A stretch of DNA of 51,782 bases from Candidatus Gastranaerophilales bacterium (GTDB taxonomy: Bacteria > Cyanobacteriota > Vampirovibrionia > Gastranaerophilales > Gastranaerophilaceae): positions 1 to 51,782 of the forward strand of contig CALUPF010000017.1 in NCBI GenBank assembly GCA_944322545.1. The letters run 5' to 3'. Below are positions 45,335-51,782 of this stretch, piece after piece. How positions within the stretch are numbered: the stretch's first letter is position 1; every line of letters starts with the position of its first letter. Both the position numbers and the translations under genes were made by a program. Under the pieces are notes generated by a model, which saw only the letters and a program-made list of their open reading frames with translations, did no database searches and was not told the origin of the DNA.

Positions 45335-46462
45335 TTATATATAATTAAGCGGATTTTGTGGTTTACCGTTAACTCTTACTTCAAAGTGACAATGTGGCCC
45401 AGTGCTGTATCCTGTTGAACCCTCATAGCCTACAACTTGTCCTTTTAATACATTTTGTCCTGCACTAACTGTGTAGCCAGACATGTGAGCATAAAGTGTA
45501 GAAATAGCTTTTCCATTAATTACACCGTGGTCGATAATAACAACTTTTCCATATCCTCCATACCAACCTGAATAAATGACTTTACCAGAGTTAGAAGCTC
45601 GGATTTTGCCTCCATTTATTCCTCCAATATCAATACCAGAGTGGTATATTGTTCTTTTGAAAATTGGATGAACTCTATATCCAAAAGGTGATGTGATTGG
45701 ACCAGCAATCGGTTTCATGAAACCTGATACAACTTTGACAGTTGTGCCTTGTGTGTTTCTAGTAATCATTTTACCCAAGGCTTCAGATTGTCTTGCTAGC
45801 TCTCTTTCTGCTTTTTCATAATAAGCTCTATTTGTTCTGTATTTTTGAATCGAGCTTTCATTTTGGCTTATTGCACCTTGAATATATTGTTGTTGAGCAT
45901 TAATATTTTTTATTGAATATGCAATGATTGTTTTTTGTTGTTCAATTTGATTTCTTAGAATAGCAATTCTTCTAGATTTTTCTTTTAGATATGCTAAACG
46001 TTTTTTATCTTTTTTGGTAATTATATTTTGATAATAAATTCTATCTAAAAAAGTATTTATATCCGTTGTTGAAAGCAAAAGCTGGAACATACCTTTTCTT
46101 TGTTTTTTAAAGATTTGGCGAATCCTGTTTTTTGACTGAAATTCAGTTTCAGCATAATCTTGCATTGTTGCATTCAAATTTCTTTCGGCTTCTGAGAGTT
46201 GCAGTTCTGCAGATTCATATTGCTTTTTTGAATTAGAAAGATTTTTTTGTGCATTTTCTAGTTTTTGTTGGTTTTTATAAAGCTTATTTGTTTCAATACT
46301 TTCTAATCTTTTTAGCCTCAAAACTTTTGCATGGGTTTCCCTTCTCTTTTTTTCAATATGGTTTTGTGAACAAAAAGCATTTGATGAAAAAGAGAATAAC
46401 AATATAAATATAAAAATTGCTTTTATAAAGCATTTATATGTGCTAACTGCATTAAGCGGCAT
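45335..46462 (-). CDS. EnvC-like murein hydrolase activator, M23/LytM domain
   Basis: 375 residues. A signal peptide at about 12-32 (AIFIFILLFSFSSNAFCS) leads to a coiled coil of about 190 residues. The LytM domain has SPFGYRVHPIFKRTIYHSGIDIGG, IDHGVINGKAISTLYAHM and HCHFEVRVNGKPQNP. The zinc ligands H/D and HxH are all retained, so it could be an active endopeptidase rather than a pure activator like E. coli EnvC. It precedes the lptD-like gene by 14 bp and follows a 34-residue membrane protein, an envelope-building operon. Confidence 0.9.
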   Translation of the reverse strand: MPLNAVSTYKCFIKAIFIFILLFSFSSNAFCSQNHIEKKRRETHAKVLRLKRLESIETNKLYKNQQKLENAQKNLSNSKKQYESAELQLSEAERNLNATMQDYAETEFQSKNRIRQIFKKQRKGMFQLLLSTTDINTFLDRIYYQNIITKKDKKRLAYLKEKSRRIAILRNQIEQQKTIIAYSIKNINAQQQYIQGAISQNESSIQKYRTNRAYYEKAERELARQSEALGKMITRNTQGTTVKVVSGFMKPIAGPITSPFGYRVHPIFKRTIYHSGIDIGGINGGKIRASNSGKVIYSGWYGGYGKVVIIDHGVINGKAISTLYAHMSGYTVSAGQNVLKGQVVGYEGSTGYSTGPHCHFEVRVNGKPQNPLNYI

Positions 46463-46492
46463 TAATTTTTATCCTGCTCCCACTATTCGATT

Positions 46493-46597
46493 TTATCTAG
46501 CCATGAATGCAATCAATATAGGTGCAAACATAAACAATAAAAATGAAACAGCTATTATTCCTACTATAAGTTTTTGATTTTTTCTAAAAAATTCCAT
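46493..46597 (-). CDS. 34-residue single-helix membrane protein
   Basis: Short ORF beginning MEFFRKNQKLIVGIIAVSF and ending FMAR at a TAA stop. A positively charged start is followed by one 20-residue helix, so N-in topology is expected. The opening resembles the N-terminal anchor of PpiD/SurA-like chaperones, which here stands alone. No strong SD is present. It is 30 bp upstream of the EnvC-like gene on the same strand. It is real if conserved in relatives; otherwise it could be chance. Confidence 0.5.
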   Translation of the reverse strand: MEFFRKNQKLIVGIIAVSFLLFMFAPILIAFMAR

Positions 46598-46687
46598 GAA
46601 TCTAACCCACAGTCTTCTACGATAAACATTTTACATGCAAAACATATCTTTTACAAGAAATTAACACACCTTAAAAGTTACATATGG

Positions 46688-47137
46688 TTATATTTTGACT
46701 TTTACAACGGCTTTTTTTACATAAGCTGATTTATCGATAGATATACAAGGCATATGAGCATCTTGTGGCATAAAAATTAGAAAATAACCTTTTGATGCCT
46801 TTGCAAATGAACCTGTGCCATTTAAAAATACAATGTCTTTTTCTTCGTTGTAATTGTCTATTTCTGAAAAATTTTCTATATTTCCAAAGCCTAACTGTTC
46901 TTCACCTTTTAAAATTAATTGAACATCGGCATATTTTTTATGAGCTTCAAATTTTGCATCATCTTTATTTTTTGTTTGATAATCTTGTACAGATACAAAA
47001 ATATTTTTCCCATCTATTTCATAGTTTCCATTTTCAAAACTTTCTAGATTATTGTTTTTAATAAATTCAAATGCTTTTTGGAAACGCTCTCCTAAGCAGT
47101 AATATAAGCTAGCATTTTCGATTTTATCTATGATCAT
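46688..47137 (-). CDS. YhcH/YjgK/YiaL family protein (DUF386)
   Basis: Cupin-like protein of about 149 residues. Landmarks are NYEIDGKNIFVSVQDYQTK, FEAHKKYADVQLILKGEEQLGF and FLIFMPQDAHMPCISI, with metal-binding His/Glu residues as in the family. Members are tied to sialic acid or other sugar catabolism and may be anomerases, but none is firmly assigned here. The start is ATG 47137, since GGAG lies just before it; the track-like TTG 12 bp upstream contains that RBS. It has no sugar-catabolism neighbours. Confidence 0.9.
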   Translation of the reverse strand: MIIDKIENASLYYCLGERFQKAFEFIKNNNLESFENGNYEIDGKNIFVSVQDYQTKNKDDAKFEAHKKYADVQLILKGEEQLGFGNIENFSEIDNYNEEKDIVFLNGTGSFAKASKGYFLIFMPQDAHMPCISIDKSAYVKKAVVKVKI

Positions 47138-47223
47138 ATTTTTCTCCAAATTTTAAATTTTATATTATGTAACTAATTGTACAATAATTATAGCAATTTT
47201 TTAGACTTATAAGTTTTATATGA

Positions 47224-47229
47224 TAAAAT
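47224..47229 (+). promoter_or_regulatory. -10 box (extended) of the 47262 gene promoter
   Basis: TGATAAAAT at 47221-47229 with TTAGAC at 47201-47206 and a 17-bp spacer, 32 bp before ATG 47262. It is the same extended -10 string as before comM. Confidence 0.5.
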
Positions 47230-47261
47230 TCTTATGTCGAAATAAAACTTAGTAGAAATAT

Positions 47262-47966
47262 ATGGCTATCACAGTAGATAATAAACCGAAACAAGGCGTG
47301 TTCAGTTCTTTTCAAAAAGCGGCGAACACAAAAAAAGTATATTCCAATTGGATTGATCGACGTTATCATAGGGTTGAAAAACCTGATAATAAGACGGCAT
47401 CAATCATTGCTGCATCTTCTGCAATAGGCACGTTAATTCCAATGGCTATTTTTGCTAAAAAACAATTTGGAAAAATCAGTTTGAAAAATTTGTTTAAAAT
47501 TGATTACGAAGTGCCACAAATGTTAGGAGTTAGTGCGGGTAGTATTTTAGGTGGTGTAGCTTCTGGTCTTGTTGTTGATAAAAAAACAAGTAAAAAAAGA
47601 AAAATTAACGAAGGTGTTTTTCAATTTATGAATGCTACTGTTCCCACATTATTAGTTGGTGGGGCATTGAAGCTTTTGGAAGATAACACCAAATATCATA
47701 ATTCAAAACCAGTAAGGATTGCAGCTGTTGTCACTGGGCTTATTGCTGGTATGCCTTTAGCTGCATTTTTATCCAATATAATTAATGATCCTAAAGATAA
47801 AGAACCAGATAGAAAACTTACACTGAAAGATTCAATAATCAATATGGATGACGCCATTGGGGCTTTAGTATTGGCTGATTTTCCACTGGTAAAACATTTG
47901 CATTTGGAAAAAGCTATGCCTGCTATATTTGCTTGGTGTGGATATAGAGCAGGTCAAAGTAACTAG
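47262..47966 (+). CDS. Unknown four-to-five-helix membrane protein
   Basis: I do not recognise a family. The 234-residue product has a soluble basic N-terminus (1-43). Glycine-rich helices follow at about 46-65, 87-106, 122-138 and 151-173, with a weaker one near 196-210. Short basic or polar loops (DKKTSKKRKINEG, NDPKDKEPDRKLTLKD) separate them. The early residues VFSSFQKA vaguely recall the IxFAQ proteins at 5634 and 16542 but lack the motif. No SD is seen. It is the last chromosomal gene before the element junction. Confidence 0.75.
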   Translation: MAITVDNKPKQGVFSSFQKAANTKKVYSNWIDRRYHRVEKPDNKTASIIAASSAIGTLIPMAIFAKKQFGKISLKNLFKIDYEVPQMLGVSAGSILGGVASGLVVDKKTSKKRKINEGVFQFMNATVPTLLVGGALKLLEDNTKYHNSKPVRIAAVVTGLIAGMPLAAFLSNIINDPKDKEPDRKLTLKDSIINMDDAIGALVLADFPLVKHLHLEKAMPAIFAWCGYRAGQSN

Positions 47967-48215
47967 TAATTATTTATTAATTGATTAATTAGTTTTAATT
48001 GGTGCTAAAGACCCTCTAGGGCTATAATGCTTATTTCATTTGCAAATTGTCAAAACATCGAGACTTTTTTGATTTGCTTATCGCTCTAATAGTTCACATT
48101 TTGTTTTACATAATCCGGCTCAATCTGTTCGCTCACCGGACTCGTTTCTCTACACCCGTAGGCAAATCCGCTCGAACTTTACTTGAGCTCTCGCCTTTGT
48201 TTGTCTCTATATACT

Positions 48216-48237
48216 AAAAAACACCCTATCGGGTGTT
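48216..48237 (-). terminator. Minus-strand terminator next to the first tRNA-Gly relic
   Basis: ACACCC (48221-48226) pairs with GGGTGT (48231-48236) around TATC. Read on the minus strand it is followed by TTTTT. It follows the tRNA 3' relic at 48248-48258 by about 11 bp. Confidence 0.75.
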
Positions 48238-48247
48238 ATCTTAAAAA

Positions 48248-48258
48248 TGGAGCGAGAG
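48248..48258 (-). pseudogene. Residual tRNA-Gly 3' terminus (older relic)
   Basis: On the minus strand this reads CTCTCGCTCCA, the 3' acceptor strand, discriminator and CCA, identical to the end of the larger fragment at 48417. No T-arm is recognisable beside it. A terminator follows, as after a tRNA gene. It may be a decayed second tRNA-Gly or an earlier integration scar. Confidence 0.4.
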
Positions 48259-48382
48259 CCAAGTAGGGACTTCATCTCTAAGGCTCATTCTTCGCCAAGA
48301 GCTGAGGTCAACGAGGCTTTAGTGTGAATGTTTCTTCAAAAAAAATCATTATAAATTTTTAGCCTCTTTATCTTTTTTCCAT

Positions 48383-48414
48383 AAAAAAAGAGTCCTCATT
48401 GGGACTCTTTTTTT
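48383..48414. terminator. Bidirectional terminator beyond the tRNA-Gly 3' end
   Basis: A 13-bp perfect stem (48383-48395 with 48402-48414) contains AGAGTCC/GGACTCT flanked by A7 and T7, with loop TCATTG. It is placed as the original terminator of the minus-strand tRNA-Gly. Confidence 0.85.
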
Positions 48415-48416
48415 AA

Positions 48417-48463
48417 TGGAGCGAGAGACGAGGCTCGAACTCGCGACCCCTTCCTTGGCAAGG
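48417..48463 (-). pseudogene. 3' half of tRNA-Gly(GCC): attachment site of an integrated element
   Basis: On the minus strand this is CCTTGCCAAGGAAGGGGTC followed by a T-arm with GCGAG-TTCGAGC-CTCGT, acceptor strand CTCTCGC, T and CCA. The loop TTGCCAA holds anticodon GCC. To the right of 48463 the sequence no longer pairs as a tRNA: the anticodon stem would need CTTCC but has ATGACC. The D arm and 5' acceptor GCGAGAG are missing. This is the expected footprint of integrase recombination in the tRNA 3' half, with the intact tRNA regenerated at the far end, outside the window. Confidence 0.85.
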
Positions 48464-48482
48464 TCATTAAATATTGTATTTT

Positions 48483-48589
48483 ATTTCGACTGAATTCGAT
48501 TATTCTTTATTTTTTTGTATTTTTATGATTCATGTATATTAATCGAAATTAGTAAAAATTAATTATTAACGTCAAAATACAGTCGAAAT
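48483..48589. promoter_or_regulatory. Cluster of TCGA-centred repeats before the first element gene
   Basis: ATTTCGACTG (48483-48492) and CAGTCGAAAT (48580-48589) are perfect inverted copies. ATTCGAT (48494-48500) and AATCGAAAT (48541-48549) are related half-sites between them. The cluster lies directly between the attachment core and the LuxR-type gene. It could bind integrase/excisionase (arm sites) or the LuxR-type protein itself. Confidence 0.45.
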
Positions 48590-48594
48590 CCCAA

Positions 48595-49653
48595 ATGCAA
48601 TTTATTTTAAATATAGATGAGCTTGCTCTACAGGTTAAAGAATATTATGAAAAAACGAGAGTTTTTTGTGAGGAGAGTTGTCGCGATTTTTTTGAACATC
48701 CTGATGATAAAAGTCCTGCATTTGAAGATTTATTGAAAAATTTTTATAAATTTCTTATTGACAATGATTTGTTCAAAAATGAACTAATAAACAATCATAA
48801 TAAGTGTGAAAAATTTATAGACTCCGATGAATTTAGGAAACAATGGAACTATGTTACAGAATATTATAAAAATATTCTTCAATATGATGGATATAATTAT
48901 ACTTATTTAAACCTAACAAAATTTAACATAAATGGTCCAATAACCAGCGTTCTTTATAAAAGGGTTGTGTCTTATAGATCTGAACTATACAAAATAACAG
49001 ATCAAGAAAAAATTCTTATTAAACGTTTTGAAGATAAGCCTGAAACATTAGCCAAGTTATTAGAGGTAACAGATAGGAAAAGAGAATTGGTTTTGACTGA
49101 TATTGAAGATAAAACTGTTCAACATTTTATTTTTAGTTACGAGATTTTTGCAGCTTTAGTTAAAGTTAGTGCGTACTTGGATTCTGAATATAAAGAACTT
49201 GATAAAAATTTGTACGAAAATTGCATAAAGGCCCTTACAAAAATCGAAGAGAAGATCGGGGATTATGCTTGTTTTTATGTTTTACGAGAATATATATTGT
49301 CCAATGACGAACTTAAAGGATTAAACATATATTTTATAGCTATTGCGATTAAGGAAATTTGTGATAAGTTGTCTTTGCTTTTAAAAAATGAAAGCAAAAA
49401 TTTGGCAAATAAAAGAGTGATATTTGAAAAACTTTGTCATAGTGCATCTCTGACAAAACGAGAAAAAGAAATATTGCAACTGACTTTAGAAGACTTTTCA
49501 AATAAAGAAATTGCCCAAAAAATAGGAATTTCTGTTAAATCTGTTGAAAATAATAAAAACAAACTAGCTCCTAAAATAAAGACTGTTATGGATATTGAAG
49601 AACAGTCAAACTTCAAAGATATTATAAAAGCTTTGAAAAACACATTATATTAA
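48595..49653 (+). CDS. LuxR-type HTH protein, first gene of the element
   Basis: 352 residues. The C-terminal part at about 284-330 is a GerE/LuxR helix-turn-helix (SLTKREKEILQLTLEDFSNKEIAQKIGISVKSVENNKNKL). The first 280 residues are helical, charged and not a recognised sensor domain: no PAS, GAF, receiver or autoinducer signature. No SD; TATATT at 48535-48540 is a candidate -10. Its position at the element edge, behind a cluster of TCGA repeats, suggests control of element maintenance or excision. What it senses is unknown. Confidence 0.75.
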   Translation: MQFILNIDELALQVKEYYEKTRVFCEESCRDFFEHPDDKSPAFEDLLKNFYKFLIDNDLFKNELINNHNKCEKFIDSDEFRKQWNYVTEYYKNILQYDGYNYTYLNLTKFNINGPITSVLYKRVVSYRSELYKITDQEKILIKRFEDKPETLAKLLEVTDRKRELVLTDIEDKTVQHFIFSYEIFAALVKVSAYLDSEYKELDKNLYENCIKALTKIEEKIGDYACFYVLREYILSNDELKGLNIYFIAIAIKEICDKLSLLLKNESKNLANKRVIFEKLCHSASLTKREKEILQLTLEDFSNKEIAQKIGISVKSVENNKNKLAPKIKTVMDIEEQSNFKDIIKALKNTLY

Positions 49654-49746
49654 TTAATAAATTTTGAGGTGTAAATTGAGGGGTGAACTCTCTTTTAAAA
49701 CTCTTTATTTGTTGATTTAATTAAGAAAATCAAATAAGGAGGACAA

Positions 49747-49935
49747 ATGAAAGAGTCTGATTTTTTAAGTGTTAACGAAGCTGCAGAATATTTGAAATTA
49801 AAATCAAATACTCTTTATACATGGCTTAGTAAAAAAGTATTGCCGACACAAATATATAGAAAACTAGGTCGTCGAACCATTTTTTTAAAGACAGAACTTG
49901 ATAAATGGGTAATAAAAGGTTGTAAATTTATATAA
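49747..49935 (+). CDS. Excisionase-like HTH_17 DNA-binding protein
   Basis: 62-residue MerR-like winged helix: FLSVNEAAEYLKLKSNTLYTWLSKKVLPTQIYRKLGRRTIFLKTELDKWV, the classic helix-turn-helix-wing of Xis/AlpA-type proteins. The RBS AAGGAGG is 6 nt before ATG 49747. Such proteins bend DNA at attachment sites and steer integrase toward excision, or act as element regulators. The integrase is presumably at the far end of the element. Confidence 0.85.
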   Translation: MKESDFLSVNEAAEYLKLKSNTLYTWLSKKVLPTQIYRKLGRRTIFLKTELDKWVIKGCKFI

Positions 49936-49949
49936 TTAAAAACAAAAAA

Positions 49950-49977
49950 ACAATATTAAAAACACAATCGATATTGT
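49950..49977. repeat. Inverted repeat upstream of the Rep-like gene
   Basis: ACAATAT (49950-49956) and ATATTGT (49971-49977) are perfect 7-bp arms around 14 nt. The palindrome GGCGCC (49992-49997) follows in very AT-rich DNA. Operator or replication-origin structure is possible, with no way to decide from sequence. Confidence 0.3.
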
Positions 49978-50058
49978 AAAGATGTAAGCTAGGCGCCACT
50001 TTATATCTATTATTGTCAATTACTCAAAAAATAATCGTAATATAAAAAGGAGAAAAAC

Positions 50059-50817
50059 ATGATTACTCTAGACAGAGTACGACTTTTGGTGCCTAAAAAG
50101 AATACATTAGTGCTTAATGAAAACGTATTTGATGTATTTACAAACAAAGCTACAGTTAAAAAAGAATTTTTAAATAATATTGTAGGCGTGCGAGAAATTA
50201 CATACCTCAACAATGCCTTCCTTTTAGATATCAGTGGTAAAATTACAGCTAAAAAGTCGGATTTGGGCTTAATTAATAAAAACAATATAGATCAAGTTTT
50301 TGCAAAAGTAGAAGACACAGAAATTTTAAGGTTTAACGGTTCACTTGTTGATGAAGCTCAGGTTCTTTACATTGACGTGACAAAAGATATTGAGGTAGAA
50401 AATCCTCTTGAGGCTCTCACGGCTATTACACTGTTAGCTACACAAAAAAAACATAAAAACAAAATTTTAGATTACAAAAATTCAGGTTTAATTATAAAGC
50501 CGCACGCCAAAAATGCATCTGATAGCCTAGCTATATACCTGAAATATAAAGAATTAATTAGGAATAAGTCACCTAAAAATCAAATATACCTTGAAACAAT
50601 AGGTTTTGAAACTGTTGAAAGTTTTAAAAACACAATTCGTTTAGAACGTCATCTTGGAACATTTAAAGATATAAGAAAGGCTTTTAAAACTAACAGTAAA
50701 AAAATCAAACTGAATGAAATTCTCAACTCAAGTGAAAATCCTGTAAAGGATAAATTTTGCGAGGTTACTTCAAATATTAATGATGATTTGTTTACAGAAG
50801 GACTTGAGGTATTTTAA
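50059..50817 (+). CDS. Rep-like protein, resembling phage/plasmid replication initiators
   Basis: 252 residues with no signal peptide. The order of segments (ITLDRVRLLVP; LLDISGKI; GLINKNNIDQVFAKVED; VLYIDVTKDI; DSLAIYLKYKEL; NTIRLERHLGTFKDIRKAF) is like inovirus gene II and related rolling-circle initiators. A YxxxY- or KYKEL-type site is visible, but no HUH motif, so the family call is from memory of the pattern. It has a good RBS (AAAAAGGAG). It overlaps the next gene by one base. If correct, the element can replicate autonomously after excision. Confidence 0.45.
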   Translation: MITLDRVRLLVPKKNTLVLNENVFDVFTNKATVKKEFLNNIVGVREITYLNNAFLLDISGKITAKKSDLGLINKNNIDQVFAKVEDTEILRFNGSLVDEAQVLYIDVTKDIEVENPLEALTAITLLATQKKHKNKILDYKNSGLIIKPHAKNASDSLAIYLKYKELIRNKSPKNQIYLETIGFETVESFKNTIRLERHLGTFKDIRKAFKTNSKKIKLNEILNSSENPVKDKFCEVTSNINDDLFTEGLEVF

Positions 50818-51056
50818 TGAAAATCCAAAAATTTTTGAAAAAAGTTGGAATGAGAACAATTTTAAACAACTTTGACGATGACATAAAGTGCATAAGAAAA
50901 ATGTTGAAAATAGAATGTGAGTTTTCTTCCCCAAGCACTCTTAACACAACTATCGCATTATTTAAAACAGAACTGAAAGAAAAAATATCTGAAAATAGAA
51001 ACTTTTTCAGGTATCAAAAAATCGTACAGGATTTAATTAAAAAGATTGGAGAATAA
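50817..51056 (+). CDS. Small basic protein of unknown function in the element
   Basis: 79 residues, overlapping the Rep-like stop (TAATG). It is helical and rich in lysine and phenylalanine (KIQKFLKKVGMRTILNNFDDDIK; FKTELKEKISENRNFFRYQ). I recognise no domain. The tight coupling suggests an accessory to the replication protein or a continuation of it. Confidence 0.6.
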   Translation: MKIQKFLKKVGMRTILNNFDDDIKCIRKMLKIECEFSSPSTLNTTIALFKTELKEKISENRNFFRYQKIVQDLIKKIGE

Positions 51057-51057
51057 A

Positions 51058-51782
51058 ATGAACATGCCTAAAACACCTATTATTATTGAAAAAACCACAA
51101 ATTTTCTTTTAACTTTACAGCCGAATTTATACCCCAAAGCCGCATTACTGCTGACTATTGTTAAATTTATGCAGGCTTTAAGTTACAAAAGGCTTAGATT
51201 TAGGACCTGCTTTGGTACTAGAATTACAAACCTCTTCGCCCTCGTCTTTATCCCGAGCGGTGGGGGAAAAGACCTCGCCTGCAAAAATCTTGAAAATTTT
51301 ATTCTTAACACAGTTTTTGAAGAGTTCAGCGAAAAATCAAAAGCTGAATATAAAAAGGACTACGACAAGCTACAGCAGATGTACATGGGCAAAAAAATAC
51401 CAAAATCAGAGCTGAACAAAATATTTCCCATCGCATTGGAGTCACAAAACGCAACACCTGAAGGTCTTAAGAAAATTGCAGATTTTCTGAATACCAAAGA
51501 CTTCGGCGGTATATTTCTGTTTGTTTCTGAATTAGCATATATTTTTTCAGGCAGTAAAGGGGTTGAGCTTTTGTATTATCTTTTAGGATGTTACGACGGA
51601 AAAATTGCAGGGAAGTCTATTAAGGCTGACAATCAAGGTGAAGCCGTTAAAAACATCTCAATCAGTTTTTTAGGTTTCTCTGACCCGGAACGTTTTTTCA
51701 ACAACACAAACGTCAATTTCAATGCATTGTTAGCGACGGGACTTGCAAGAAGAACTTTTCTAATTTTTCAACCAACACTACC
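51058..51782 (+). CDS. DUF3987-like P-loop protein, 3' end outside window
   Basis: The reading frame is open from ATG 51058 to the window edge, at least 241 residues. GGAG sits 6 nt upstream. Residues around 70 read FIPSGGGKDLACKNLENF, a P-loop-like turn whose GK is followed by Asp instead of Ser/Thr. Later FGGIFLFVSELAYIF and LLYYLLGCYDGK, with ISISFLGFSDPERFF, match the DUF3987 pattern, a primase/helicase-associated ATPase of mobile elements, except that the usual Asp-Glu of Walker B is Ser-Glu. G+C is visibly higher than in its neighbours. It is probably part of the element's replication module. Confidence 0.6.
   Translation, partial: MNMPKTPIIIEKTTNFLLTLQPNLYPKAALLLTIVKFMQALSYKRLRFRTCFGTRITNLFALVFIPSGGGKDLACKNLENFILNTVFEEFSEKSKAEYKKDYDKLQQMYMGKKIPKSELNKIFPIALESQNATPEGLKKIADFLNTKDFGGIFLFVSELAYIFSGSKGVELLYYLLGCYDGKIAGKSIKADNQGEAVKNISISFLGFSDPERFFNNTNVNFNALLATGLARRTFLIFQPTL

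Larger units (their letters stand above)
47967..48594. other. 628-bp gene-free stretch across the chromosome-element junction
   Basis: No credible gene is seen. It contains an unexplained moderately GC-rich section at about 48060-48200, with TCCGG/CCGGA arms (48114-48118 and 48136-48140). Only a 30-codon minus-strand ORF fragment runs through that section. Then come a terminator and tRNA-Gly 3' relic (48216-48258), a second terminator and larger tRNA-Gly 3' half (48383-48463), and an AT-rich leader with TCGA-centred repeats before the first element gene. Confidence 0.6.

Noticed and set aside
48060..48200. Minus-strand ORF fragment of about 30 codons and TCCGG/CCGGA symmetry
   Set aside because: It has no start codon or RBS and is bounded by stops. 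It is more likely a decayed non-coding remnant near the integration site than a gene.
51212..51415. 67-codon open frame within the last gene
   Set aside because: It lies in another frame of the continuous DUF3987-like coding sequence that runs to the window end.

Overview
The window is AT-rich, densely coded DNA from a diderm (outer-membrane) bacterium. I infer the gut Vampirovibrionia/Melainabacteria (Gastranaerophilales-like), the non-photosynthetic sister lineage of Cyanobacteria. The grounds are a cyanobacterial-looking RNase P RNA, an LPS pathway (kdsA, an LptD-like protein), type IV pilus PilT, a DUF4127 gene, and lineage-type hypothetical proteins with an N-terminal IxFAQ motif before a membrane helix. 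The taxonomic placement is inference; no rRNA gene is present.

Layout. 1-300: 3' part of rnpB. 335-1791: metK with its own promoter, a two-hairpin leader and a terminator. 1823-5538: ilvB-ilvN-DUF4127. 5634-9520: an orphan membrane-anchored protein, bioB-ruvA, and the ComM/YifB ATPase. 9576-13596: peptide permeases DppB/DppC, MgtC and a TPR protein. 13685-22069: a PlsC-like acyltransferase, tilS-hpt, a putative membrane-anchored ADP-ribosyltransferase-fold protein, a SWIM/SNF2 helicase, a YitT transporter and a small Xre regulator. 22182-24213: groES-groEL.

24318-35527 is the most striking chromosomal block. Seven consecutive polytopic GT-C-type membrane proteins (three with an HHEIW-DEAQVW signature, four DUF2142-like) form one tight minus-strand operon. 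It is divergent from a GtrA flippase-like gene and a GtrB-like GT2 gene. I read this as an expanded three-component polyprenyl-phosphate-sugar system for decorating a surface glycan. kdsA follows directly. 36458-47966 holds pilT, a signal-less matrixin beside RseP, comFC, an accD-accA-prmA operon, an envelope operon (34-residue membrane protein, EnvC-like M23 protein, LptD-like protein), a YhcH protein and an unknown membrane protein.

48417 to the window end is the left end of an integrated mobile element. The 3' half of a tRNA-Gly(GCC) gene remains as an attachment site, followed by a LuxR-HTH protein, an excisionase-like HTH_17 protein, a Rep-like protein, a small protein and a truncated DUF3987-like P-loop protein. 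A second short tRNA-Gly 3' relic with its own terminator lies 169 bp to the left and hints at an older event.

Two genome habits are visible. All six convergent gene pairs abut or overlap by 4 bp, sharing complementary stop codons. Many operon-leading genes lack a Shine-Dalgarno sequence and have a -10-like box immediately before the start codon.
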